Positions 1-6,110 of a stretch of DNA of 6,845 nt are shown in pieces (position 1 is the first letter of the stretch; every line of letters begins with the position of its first letter). Under the pieces are notes generated by a model that saw nothing but the letters and a program-made list of their open reading frames with translations, was not told where the DNA came from and did no database searches. Position numbers and translations under genes: made by a program. Location of the stretch: positions 1 through 6,845 of the forward strand of contig JASLIY010000280.1 of assembly GCA_030152675.1 (NCBI GenBank), read 5' to 3'. The stretch is from Acinetobacter sp. (lineage in GTDB: Bacteria > Pseudomonadota > Gammaproteobacteria > Pseudomonadales > Moraxellaceae).

Positions 1-81
1 AACCATGAAATGCTTCACACATTTTCATAGAAGCAACTCATTGTATTATACGAAGAATTTAATGTTATGTATAAATAATCT
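1..81. other. non-coding sequence downstream of nlpD
   Basis: This 81-bp AT-rich stretch holds no ORF. A 6-bp inverted repeat (ATGAAA at 5-10 with TTTCAT at 23-28) has a 12-base loop and no T run in the nlpD direction, so it is not a convincing terminator. The start of rpoS, which follows nlpD in many gammaproteobacteria, is not seen here. Confidence 0.5.
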
Positions 82-930
82 TTAATTAGTTGGCAATATA
101 TTTGCTGGATTGATAGGTTTACCATCTAATCTAACTTGAAACTCGAGCATGACACGGTTTGTTCCTGTCGAGCCCATCTCAGCAATCTTCTTGCCTGCAG
201 TGACATTTTCACCACTCTTCACCAGCATTCTGCTGTTGTGCGCATAGGCCGTGATATAACCGCCCACATGTTTGACCAAGACCAAGTTACCGTATTCTTT
301 TAAACCATCTGCCGCATACACCACTTGACCATTGGCTGCTGCATAGACTGGATCGCCCATGTTGCCGCCATAGCGAATACCTTTGACATTGTTCGACAAG
401 TTAAATGGTTCGATCACCGCACCTTGGCTCGGTTTGACCCAAGCTAAACCACTATTGTTGGGTACCGCGACAGGCACATTCGGTGCGCGATTCACCGGCA
501 CTGTCGGTTGAACATTCACCGGTGCGGTGGCAGTTTGATTGTTGGGTAAAGTTACAGTTTGTCTACGAATTTGCGTATCGCCGGTGTTCAATGGACGGGT
601 GGTTGGCGCAGTATTGGCACGGTACTGATTGCCTGAACGTTTTAAACGCAGCGATTGATCGACATAGATGCGATATGGCGCAGCAATATTATTCATCTCA
701 GCCACACTGATATAGTTCAGACCATAGCGAGCTGCGATGCCACTTAAGGTATCACCCGAACGAACCGTATAAAATTCAGGTGCATTTGCATAACGCGCAG
801 TGTTGTTCACCTGAGGTTTTGACGCACACCCCGTCATCACTAGCGTGGTCGTCACAATCGCGGAGAATAGTATGCTATTCATCCAAACCTTAGGTCGGCC
901 AAAAACATGCTGCGTTCGAGCCAAAAGCAT
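82..930 (-). CDS. nlpD: NlpD-like outer-membrane lipoprotein, LysM + degenerate M23 (LytM) domain
   Basis: This 282-aa protein is probably a lipoprotein that activates a periplasmic N-acetylmuramoyl-L-alanine amidase (AmiC in E. coli) for daughter-cell separation. The N-terminus has basic residues, a hydrophobic stretch (about residues 18-33) and a lipobox-like VMTGC with Cys35 as the lipidation site. A LysM domain follows (about 52-97, YTVRSGDTLSGIA), then a Pro/Asn/Thr/Gln-rich linker (about 101-160), then an M23-type domain (about 162-280). That domain resembles E. coli NlpD (GNLVLVKH, AYAHN, MGSTGT, NP..ILP). Its zinc-ligand positions are lost: Arg186 and Asn190 replace the HxxxD pair, and Glu263/Gln265 replace HxH. 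It therefore looks catalytically dead, as expected for an amidase activator. Two starts are possible. ATG at 930 has a GAGAGGGG-type ribosome site; ATG at 882 has AAGG five bases upstream and gives a more typical 18-residue signal peptide. It lies 146 bp downstream of surE on the same strand, the usual surE-nlpD neighbourhood. Confidence 0.9.
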   Translation of the reverse strand: MLLARTQHVFGRPKVWMNSILFSAIVTTTLVMTGCASKPQVNNTARYANAPEFYTVRSGDTLSGIAARYGLNYISVAEMNNIAAPYRIYVDQSLRLKRSGNQYRANTAPTTRPLNTGDTQIRRQTVTLPNNQTATAPVNVQPTVPVNRAPNVPVAVPNNSGLAWVKPSQGAVIEPFNLSNNVKGIRYGGNMGDPVYAAANGQVVYAADGLKEYGNLVLVKHVGGYITAYAHNSRMLVKSGENVTAGKKIAEMGSTGTNRVMLEFQVRLDGKPINPANILPTN

Positions 931-951
931 GGGGTTCCCCTCTCGATCTTA

Positions 952-981
952 AATTTAGTCAAAGTTGCCTAAGATTAGCAA
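952..981 (-). promoter_or_regulatory. possible weak sigma70 promoter for nlpD
   Basis: On the minus strand TTGCTA (976-981) and TAAATT (952-957) are separated by 18 bases, just upstream of the nlpD start at 930. The matches to -35/-10 consensus are only partial. Initiation would fall very close to the ribosome site, giving a short leader if ATG930 is the start and a more comfortable one if ATG882 is used. This is inferred from motif inspection alone. Confidence 0.2.
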
Positions 982-1076
982 AAATGCATTCCTTTTCCCC
1001 TTTTTATGGTGCTTTTTCACAAACTTATAACATTTAACGCCCTTCACACTCAGCCTAGATCTGAACAGCACGCAAA

Positions 1077-1850
1077 TTAACGTGCATCGAGCTGCTGTTG
1101 TAATGCATCTAAAACGTTGTAATTGGTCGCATCCATATGAATCGGAGTGATACTGACATAGCCCTTGGCCACCGCAAAAAAATCAGATTGGAAATTATGC
1201 GCATTCTTTTTCGGCTCAGTAACCGCCTCTCCTGCCAGTCCAATCCAGTACACCTGACGCCCACGGGGATCGACATGACTGCTGATTGGCTTGGACTGCA
1301 AGCGACGGCCTTGGTAGGTCAGCTGTACGCCTTGAATCTCTTTCACATCAGGGATATTGATATTAAAAATATGGCGTGCGGGTAGGGTCGGCAGCCCTTG
1401 AGCGATAAAATCATGTACCCATTGTGCGGCCAGTGCATAATCATCTGGACTGTCATAGTTACGTACATTGGCGCCCGCCAAAGACACAGCGATCGCGGCC
1501 TGTTTCATCAAACGCCCTTCAAAAGCAGCGCCGATGGTGCCAGAGTACAGCACATCATCACCAAGATTGGCTCCACTGTTGATGCCGCTGACCACCAAGT
1601 CGAACTCAAAGTCAAACATGCCATTCATCGACAGATAAACGCAATCTGCTGGCGTGCCATTGACCGCCCACACATCTGGTGAAATTTGGATCGGTCGAAG
1701 CGGACGATCCAAGGTTAAGGCACTGGAGTAGCCACTGCGTTCACTTTCAGGTGCCACCACCACAACACGTCCTAAAGGCTTCAATGCCTGTGCCAAAGCT
1801 TGGATACCGGGGGCAAATACACCATCATCATTGGCGACTAATATGTTCAC
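1077..1850 (-). CDS. surE: 5'/3'-nucleotidase SurE
   Basis: SurE is a cytoplasmic metal-dependent phosphatase that removes phosphate from nucleoside 5'- and 3'-monophosphates and, in E. coli, also acts on short polyphosphate. The 257-aa length matches the family (about 250 aa). The sequence opens with [10 protein letters not shown], placing the metal-binding pair at Asp8-Asp9. [15 protein letters not shown] follows, with Ser39 as the third ligand, then NGTPADC (64-70), and [10 protein letters not shown] with Asn91 as the last ligand. The start codon is GTG (read as cac at 1848-1850). No later in-frame start would retain the N-terminal Asp-Asp motif, so GTG is well supported. Only a weak GTGAGA-like ribosome site lies upstream. 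The gene is divergent from the small exported-protein gene at 2048. I see no terminator between surE and nlpD, so co-transcription is possible. Confidence 0.96.
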   Translation of the reverse strand: MNILVANDDGVFAPGIQALAQALKPLGRVVVVAPESERSGYSSALTLDRPLRPIQISPDVWAVNGTPADCVYLSMNGMFDFEFDLVVSGINSGANLGDDVLYSGTIGAAFEGRLMKQAAIAVSLAGANVRNYDSPDDYALAAQWVHDFIAQGLPTLPARHIFNINIPDVKEIQGVQLTYQGRRLQSKPISSHVDPRGRQVYWIGLAGEAVTEPKKNAHNFQSDFFAVAKGYVSITPIHMDATNYNVLDALQQQLDAR

Positions 1851-2047
1851 TGCTGTCTCACTTTACTTGAGTCTGATCGAATTACCCTGCAACACTAAGT
1901 CAAAATTAATCAAAAACCAACAATCCAGTGTATTGAAAATGAAGAATATTTAGGTGAATTCCTACATCAACGATACACTTTCTCTGTTTTAATCGGTCTA
2001 GAATTGTCTAGTCTATGCAAATCATTTAGTTAGGTCAGGCTTTATTT
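1851..2047. other. divergent intergenic region between surE and the exported-protein gene
   Basis: This 197-bp AT-rich stretch must contain the promoters for both divergent transcripts, but I could not find a convincing -35/-10 pair on either strand. On the plus strand a TAGAAT hexamer (1999-2004) is a good -10 match but has no -35 at the right distance. The same segment holds repeated TCTA(G) units (about 1997-2015), which might be a regulator site. No ORF or strong hairpin was seen. Confidence 0.4.
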
Positions 2048-2470
2048 ATGATGTCTTTAAAAACTCTCGCGCCAAAATTCAATGCCGTTCTCGGTCTTGC
2101 CCTGCTGTGTGGTTCTAGCCTTATGCTGAGCACCGCGCAAGCCGCGAATGACAAAAACAAAAGCAACGATGAAAATATCGAAGTGACCCAGCAACAAGTC
2201 ACGCAGGAAGAGTTGGCTGCAATCTATGTATTATCCGAGATTTGCCCAAAGCTCATTGATAAAAATCAAGACTTTAGTCAAGGCTACGCCAACCTGCTCA
2301 AAGACTATATGCCGGGCGTACACAACCCAAATGACGCACTCAAACGCCTCAGCAAAGAGAAAGCGTTTCAACCTATTTTGAAAGAAGCACGCAGTGATGC
2401 CAAAAAAGCTGGGGATAAAGCCAACCTTGGGGTCTGCCAAGACGTTGTAAATTATCAACCATATAAATGA
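2048..2470 (+). CDS. small exported protein of unknown function, upstream of dacC
   Basis: This 140-aa protein has a clear Sec signal peptide: Lys5/Lys10, a hydrophobic core (about 13-28) and an AQA cleavage motif ending at Ala32. The mature form is therefore about 108 aa and periplasmic or secreted. Cys21 lies inside the hydrophobic core without a lipobox, so it is probably not a lipoprotein. The mature protein begins with a charged, Asn/Lys/Glu/Gln-rich segment (33-55). A mostly helical-looking region follows, with two cysteines (Cys66 in SEICPKL and Cys130 in GVCQDV) that could form a disulfide. I recognise no enzymatic motif. It resembles what I recall as the Moraxellaceae 'MCR_0457' family of hypothetical proteins, but this is from memory and uncertain. 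Two adjacent ATGs exist (2048 and 2051); AGG at eight bases from the first favours 2048. dacC follows 114 bp downstream on the same strand, beyond a hairpin. Confidence 0.88.
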   Translation: MMSLKTLAPKFNAVLGLALLCGSSLMLSTAQAANDKNKSNDENIEVTQQQVTQEELAAIYVLSEICPKLIDKNQDFSQGYANLLKDYMPGVHNPNDALKRLSKEKAFQPILKEARSDAKKAGDKANLGVCQDVVNYQPYK

Positions 2471-2495
2471 GTTAGTTACAATATATAAGCAATAT

Positions 2496-2520
2496 GCCGG
2501 CCTCTCCCGTAGAAGTCGGC
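2496..2520 (+). terminator. terminator-like hairpin between the exported-protein gene and dacC
   Basis: GCCGGC (2496-2501) pairs with GTCGGC (2515-2520) over six bases including one G-U pair. After a C-A mismatch, TCT pairs with AGA around a CCCGT loop. The stem is GC-rich, but the following TTGGCTTTAT is a poor uridine tract. It could be a weak rho-independent terminator for the upstream gene, or an attenuator or processing site letting some transcription reach dacC. Confidence 0.5.
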
Positions 2521-2532
2521 TTGGCTTTATCC

Positions 2533-2538
2533 TAAAAT
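2533..2538 (+). promoter_or_regulatory. possible -10 element for dacC
   Basis: TAAAAT matches the -10 consensus at five of six positions. It lies just after the hairpin and about 46 bases before the preferred dacC start. The -35 at 17 bases upstream (TAGAAG, 2510-2515) is poor and lies within the hairpin. If real, the upstream ATG at 2537 would sit inside the promoter and could not be the translation start. Confidence 0.25.
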
Positions 2539-2584
2539 GCTAGCCTTGTTATTACGCTCACATAAGATATTGGAATTAACTAGA

Positions 2585-3733
2585 ATGATTCAAAAATGTG
2601 CCATTGCTGCAGCCCTTGTTATCCCGAGCTTTAGCTATGCAGCAACCGTCTTAACCAATCCACCGGAATTGAGTAATAAATCATATGTTTTAATGGACTA
2701 TGAGACGGGGCAAATCCTTGCTGCTAAAAACGAAAACGAAAAGCTTGCACCAGCATCCATGACCAAAATGATGACCAGCTACATCATTGAACAAAAGCTG
2801 CTTAAAGGTGAACTCACCGAAGCTGAAAAAGTGCGCATGAATGAATCGGCCTGGTGCCGTGGAAGCAGTACTGAATCATGTATGTATGTTCCCTTAAATG
2901 GCACAGCAACCGTACTTGAAATGCTACGCGGGATTATCATTCAATCCGGTAATGATGCCTCTAAAGCCATGGCGGAACATATCTCAGGCAACGAAGGTGC
3001 ATTTGCGTACAGCATGAACCAAGAAGCCAAACGGATCGGCATGACCAATACCCACTTTATCAACTCAACCGGTATGCCGGCTGAGGGGCATTATTCAACC
3101 GCTAAAGATATGGCGTTGTTGGCCAAACACATTATTCATGATAGCTCGAAGTACTACCCGATCTATTCTGAAAAAGAATTTGCGTTTAATGGCATCAAAC
3201 AAGGCAACCGTAATGCTTTGTTGTATACCGATCCAAGTGTTGATGGTCTCAAAACTGGTCACACCAATGAAGCAGGCTATTGCCTCACCACCTCATCTAA
3301 ACGTGGCCCAATGCGTTTGATCTCGGTGATCTTTGGTGCACCGAACATTCAAGCCCGTGCCACCCAAACTCGTGAACTGTTGGCTTGGGGCTATTCAAAC
3401 TTTGAAACTGTTGCCGTTCACCCTGCAAATCAAGTCCTTGCCAACTCTAAAGTTTGGTTCGGTACAGAAGATCAGGTCAAAGTCGGCTTAGCTGAAGGCT
3501 TTAACGTGACCCTTCCCCGTGGTCAAGGTAATGGCATCAAAACCCAAATGTCAGTACAACCCAACTTGAATGCACCGCTCAAACAAGGTCAAGTCGTCGG
3601 TAAATTGACTGCAACCTTAGACGGTAAAGTGATCGCTGAAAAACCATTGGTTGCACTAGAAGCGGTTGAAGAAGCGGGTTTCTTCTCGCGTATGATTGAC
3701 CATATCAAACAGTTCTTTAGCAACTTATTCTAA
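2585..3733 (+). CDS. dacC: D-alanyl-D-alanine carboxypeptidase, PBP5/6 family
   Basis: This is a low-molecular-mass penicillin-binding protein that removes the terminal D-Ala from peptidoglycan pentapeptides in the periplasm, limiting cross-linking and helping maintain cell shape. From ATG 2585 it is 382 aa, typical of the family. A signal peptide (1-19, ending SFSYA) precedes the peptidase S11 domain. The catalytic motifs are all intact: SMTK (nucleophile Ser58, Lys61), SGN (121-123) and KTG (223-225). The beta-rich PBP5 C-terminal domain spans about 275-360. The protein ends in an amphipathic helix (about 365-382, FFSRMIDHIKQFFSNLF) that should anchor it to the inner membrane. An in-frame ATG at 2537 would add 16 residues, but it lacks a ribosome site and spoils the signal peptide. 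ATG 2585 has GGAA nine bases upstream and gives a standard export signal. A strong terminator lies downstream. The alternative paralogue names dacA/dacC cannot be separated from sequence alone. Confidence 0.95.
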   Translation: MIQKCAIAAALVIPSFSYAATVLTNPPELSNKSYVLMDYETGQILAAKNENEKLAPASMTKMMTSYIIEQKLLKGELTEAEKVRMNESAWCRGSSTESCMYVPLNGTATVLEMLRGIIIQSGNDASKAMAEHISGNEGAFAYSMNQEAKRIGMTNTHFINSTGMPAEGHYSTAKDMALLAKHIIHDSSKYYPIYSEKEFAFNGIKQGNRNALLYTDPSVDGLKTGHTNEAGYCLTTSSKRGPMRLISVIFGAPNIQARATQTRELLAWGYSNFETVAVHPANQVLANSKVWFGTEDQVKVGLAEGFNVTLPRGQGNGIKTQMSVQPNLNAPLKQGQVVGKLTATLDGKVIAEKPLVALEAVEEAGFFSRMIDHIKQFFSNLF

Positions 3734-3743
3734 GTTTCCAACG

Positions 3744-3785
3744 ACCTTGTCGAGTCTCAGTACCTTGTCGAATCTCAGTACTTTG
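3744..3785 (+). repeat. 18-bp tandem repeat, two copies plus a partial third
   Basis: ACCTTGTCGAGTCTCAGT (3744-3761) is followed immediately by a copy differing at one base (G to A; 3762-3779). ACTTTG (3780-3785) then matches the beginning of the unit with one change. The repeat starts 10 bases after the dacC stop and precedes the terminator. It is probably a local duplication; no function is evident. Confidence 0.85.
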
Positions 3786-3799
3786 ATGCTTCAAATACG

Positions 3800-3828
3800 T
3801 TGTTCAGCATTCATATCCACGATATGAA
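3800..3828 (+). promoter_or_regulatory. possible promoter for the carbonic anhydrase gene, embedded in the terminator
   Basis: TTGTTC (3800-3805) and TATGAA (3823-3828) are separated by exactly 17 bases and lie about 50 bp before the gene at 3877. The spacer begins at the first base of the terminator hairpin, and the -10 is the descending arm of its stem. Each hexamer is only a partial consensus match, but fewer than 45 bp remain after the terminator for any other promoter. Inference only. Confidence 0.3.
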
Positions 3829-3836
3829 TGCTTTTT
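3806..3836 (+). terminator. strong rho-independent terminator after dacC
   Basis: AGCATTCATAT (3806-3816) and ATATGAATGCT (3822-3832) form a perfect 11-bp stem with a five-base loop, CCACG. A run of five T (3832-3836) follows. This is the clearest terminator in the window. It lacks a T run on the other side, so it should act only on plus-strand transcription leaving dacC. Confidence 0.9.
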
Positions 3837-3876
3837 CATTTCTGGATTTGGCATTTCAATACCTCAAGGATCAAAC

Positions 3877-4413
3877 ATGAAAAAAAATATCCGTTCCTAT
3901 ATGCAGCAGCACCCCAACATCGATGCCAGTTGTTATCTCGATGAACTCTGCGTGGTGATCGGTCAAGTCCATCTGGCCGAAAACGTTTCTGTCTGGCCGT
4001 TTGCGGTAATCCGTGGCGATGTGAATAGCATTGAAATTGGTGCCAACAGCAACGTTCAAGATCACTGCATGCTGCATGTCAGCCATAAAAATGACAATAA
4101 GCCAAATGGTTCACCGATGCGCATTGGTGAAGATGTCACAATTGGACATCATGTCACCTTACATGGTTGTCAAATTGGCAATCGTGTCTTGATCGGGATC
4201 AATACGGTCGTGTTGGATGATGTGATCATTGAAGATGATGTCATGATTGGTGCGGGGAGCTTGGTTCCACCACGTAAGCGTTTGGAAAGTGGTTATTTAT
4301 ATGTCGGCAGTCCGGTCAAGCGGATTCGCCCACTCACCGCCGAAGAAATTGCCTTTTTGCCTTACTCGGCACGACATTATGTCAAAGTTGCAGCGCAACA
4401 TCAGCAAAGTTGA
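3877..4413 (+). CDS. yrdA: gamma-class carbonic anhydrase family protein (YrdA-like)
   Basis: This 178-aa protein is a left-handed beta-helix of the gamma-carbonic anhydrase family, expected to form a trimer with metal at the subunit interfaces. Hexapeptide-type repeats run through residues 30-130 (for example VSVWPFAVIRGDV, IEIGANSNVQD, MRIGEDVTIG, VLIGINTVVLDD, VMIGAGSLVP). Three histidines at family metal-ligand positions are present: His67 (MLHVSH), His91 (IGHH) and His96 (TLHG). The C-terminal section (RLESGYLYVGSPVKRIRPLTAEE) is very close to E. coli YrdA. YrdA-type proteins bind metal, but carbonic anhydrase activity is not assured, since the catalytic acidic loop of the archaeal Cam enzyme is not evident here. 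PaaY/CaiE-type members are an alternative. The start is well supported by AAGGA six bases upstream. The gene sits alone between the dacC terminator and the nudJ operon. Confidence 0.93.
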   Translation: MKKNIRSYMQQHPNIDASCYLDELCVVIGQVHLAENVSVWPFAVIRGDVNSIEIGANSNVQDHCMLHVSHKNDNKPNGSPMRIGEDVTIGHHVTLHGCQIGNRVLIGINTVVLDDVIIEDDVMIGAGSLVPPRKRLESGYLYVGSPVKRIRPLTAEEIAFLPYSARHYVKVAAQHQQS

Positions 4414-4424
4414 TGTGAGAAGCG

Positions 4425-4453
4425 TAGCCAAAAACGATGAAATTTTGTAGAAT
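4425..4453 (+). promoter_or_regulatory. probable sigma70 promoter of the nudJ-mnmA-hflD operon
   Basis: TAGCCA (4425-4430, four of six matches to TTGACA) and TAGAAT (4448-4453, five of six to TATAAT) are separated by an optimal 17-base spacer. Initiation near 4460 would give a leader of about 20 bases before nudJ. It lies in the 67-bp gap after the carbonic anhydrase gene, just where an operon promoter is needed. No experimental support. Confidence 0.5.
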
Positions 4454-4480
4454 ACGTTTTTTATCCCCGGGTGCTTTTAT

Positions 4481-4966
4481 ATGACCGCTTGGACACCGCA
4501 TGTCACGGTCGCAACCGTGGTCGAACGCGATGGCAAATTTCTTTTTGTCGAAGAAACAGGTGAAGGCGTCACCCATAGCGTCTTCAATCAACCCGCCGGT
4601 CATGTGGAGTGTGCGGAAACGCTGGTCGAAGCCGCCATTCGGGAAACCCGCGAAGAAACTGGATATCAAGTCAAGATTACCGCATTCATGGGCATCTATA
4701 GTTACACCCCGCCGATGTTTCCAGACCGTACCTATTACCGCTTTTGCTTTTATGGCGAGCCTGTTGCGCATGATCCTGATGCGCAGCTCGATGAGGGCAT
4801 TATCGCGGCGGTATGGATGAACTTAGATGAGTTACATCTGACTGCCCGTGCGCGGAGTCCTTTGGTGATTAAAGCCATTGAAGATGCGCTGCAAGGCAAG
4901 CGCTACCCACTCTCGCTCATTTATGAGCACCCCTCTGTTCCCTTTACCCCTTTATTGGATGCTTAG
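4481..4966 (+). CDS. nudJ: Nudix hydrolase, NudJ family
   Basis: This 161-aa cytoplasmic hydrolase is expected to cleave phosphoanhydride bonds of nucleoside tri- and diphosphates; E. coli NudJ also hydrolyses the thiamine intermediate HMP-pyrophosphate. The Nudix box is at residues 40-62: Gly40, Glu46, then RETREETGY (54-62), with the metal-binding Arg54-Glu55 and Glu58-Glu59 all present. One position usually occupied by a bulky aliphatic residue is Thr56, and Tyr62 ends the box; both are mild departures. The flanking FNQPAGHVE and [15 protein letters not shown] are typical of the NudJ subgroup. Its position directly before mnmA, as in E. coli, supports NudJ over other Nudix families. The ribosome site is weak (GGGTG, seven bases from ATG). 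Its stop is four bases before the mnmA start, implying translational coupling. Confidence 0.94.
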   Translation: MTAWTPHVTVATVVERDGKFLFVEETGEGVTHSVFNQPAGHVECAETLVEAAIRETREETGYQVKITAFMGIYSYTPPMFPDRTYYRFCFYGEPVAHDPDAQLDEGIIAAVWMNLDELHLTARARSPLVIKAIEDALQGKRYPLSLIYEHPSVPFTPLLDA

Positions 4967-4970
4967 TCCT

Positions 4971-6098
4971 ATGCAACAACGTGTCATCGTCGGTATGTCT
5001 GGTGGTGTAGATTCTTCTGTTTCTGCTGCACTTCTTCTTCAACAAGGTTATCAAGTTGAAGGTCTTTTCATGAAAAACTGGGAAGAAGATGATGGTACGG
5101 AATACTGCACCGCCATGGATGATTTGGCCGATGCACAAGCCGTATGCGACAAGATCGGCATCAAATTGCACACTGCCAATTTTGCCATGGAATACTGGGA
5201 TCGTGTTTTTGAACACTTCTTGGCTGAATACGCCGCTGGACGTACGCCAAACCCCGACATTCTATGCAACAAAGAAATTAAATTTCGTGCCTTTATCGAC
5301 CATGCCATGCAACTCGGTGCTGACTTTATTGCCACCGGACATTATGCCCGTCGTGGCGAAACTCGCCTAAATAGCAAAGGTGAGGCTTATGCACCGCTGC
5401 TGCGTGGTCTCGATCAAAACAAAGATCAGACCTACTTCTTACATGCTGTGCATGGTCGTGAAATTAATAAGACTTTATTCCCCGTTGGTGAAATCGAGAA
5501 ACCACAAGTTCGTCAGATCGCAGAACAGCTGGAACTGGCCACGGCCAAGAAAAAAGACTCCACTGGAATCTGCTTTATTGGTGAACGCCGCTTCAATGAT
5601 TTCTTAAAACAATATCTTCCTGCACAGCCTGGAAAAATTGTTTTGGATGATGGTAAAGAGGTTGGTGAACATCATGGCTTAATGTACTATACCCTCGGAC
5701 AACGGGGGGGTATCGGTATCGGTGGCCTCAAAGGTGCCGAAGAAGGTGCTTGGTTTGTACTGCATAAAGACATCAACAACAATCGCTTAGTCGTTGGTCA
5801 AGGCCATGAACATCCCTTGATGCAAAGCACTGAATTGTGGAGCGAGCAGATCGACTGGGTGGCTGGAGAAGCGGATATTGCAGCAACGGGTTTACGTTGC
5901 ACTGCCAAAACACGTTATCGCCAACCGGATCAGGACTGCACGGTATATCTGACTGAAAATGGCGGTGTACATGTGGTATTTGATCAAGCACAGCGTGCCG
6001 TTACCCCAGGACAAAGTGTTGTATTTTATTTAGATGAAGTTTGCTTAGGTGGCGGTGTGATTCATCATACCAATGCGCCAAGCCCCCATTTTATATAA
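4971..6098 (+). CDS. mnmA: tRNA-specific 2-thiouridylase MnmA
   Basis: MnmA makes 2-thiouridine at wobble position 34 of the tRNAs for Lys, Glu and Gln. It adenylates the base with ATP and transfers sulfur received from the cysteine desulfurase IscS relay. From ATG 4971 it is 375 aa, close to the usual length. The ATP-pyrophosphatase P-loop SGGVDSS is at residues 10-16. The two catalytic cysteines are Cys99 (NPDILCN) and Cys201 (STGICFIG). Other family blocks include [29 protein letters not shown] and YYTLGQRGG, followed by the C-terminal beta-barrel (about 300-366). The frame stays open upstream to 4878, but those codons overlap nudJ and resemble no MnmA N-terminus. A second in-frame ATG at 4959 overlaps the nudJ stop and is less likely. 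The ribosome site is weak, so translation is probably coupled to nudJ. hflD follows after 12 bp. Confidence 0.97.
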   Translation: MQQRVIVGMSGGVDSSVSAALLLQQGYQVEGLFMKNWEEDDGTEYCTAMDDLADAQAVCDKIGIKLHTANFAMEYWDRVFEHFLAEYAAGRTPNPDILCNKEIKFRAFIDHAMQLGADFIATGHYARRGETRLNSKGEAYAPLLRGLDQNKDQTYFLHAVHGREINKTLFPVGEIEKPQVRQIAEQLELATAKKKDSTGICFIGERRFNDFLKQYLPAQPGKIVLDDGKEVGEHHGLMYYTLGQRGGIGIGGLKGAEEGAWFVLHKDINNNRLVVGQGHEHPLMQSTELWSEQIDWVAGEADIAATGLRCTAKTRYRQPDQDCTVYLTENGGVHVVFDQAQRAVTPGQSVVFYLDEVCLGGGVIHHTNAPSPHFI

Positions 6099-6110
6099 AG
6101 GAAATTAGGC

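Noticed and set aside
1020..1076. Terminator between surE and nlpD
   Set aside because: Only a 4-bp TCAG/CTGA stem is visible in the minus-strand direction, with no T run.
2537..2584. Upstream ATG of dacC at 2537
   Set aside because: There is no ribosome site before it, it overlaps a possible -10 element, and the extension disrupts a standard signal peptide that starts at 2585.
4430..4461. AAAAACG/CGTTTTT inverted repeat after the carbonic anhydrase gene as a terminator
   Set aside because: The 7-bp stem is mostly A-T with an 18-base loop, so it would be unstable, although a T run follows; the same bases are better explained as part of the nudJ promoter region.
4382..4771. 129-codon minus-strand open frame across the end of the carbonic anhydrase gene and nudJ
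   Set aside because: It overlaps two confidently identified plus-strand genes and an intergenic promoter candidate, and encodes nothing recognisable.
4878..4970. N-terminal extension of mnmA
   Set aside because: These codons overlap nudJ in another frame and do not resemble any MnmA N-terminus; the family start [12 protein letters not shown] lies at 4971.
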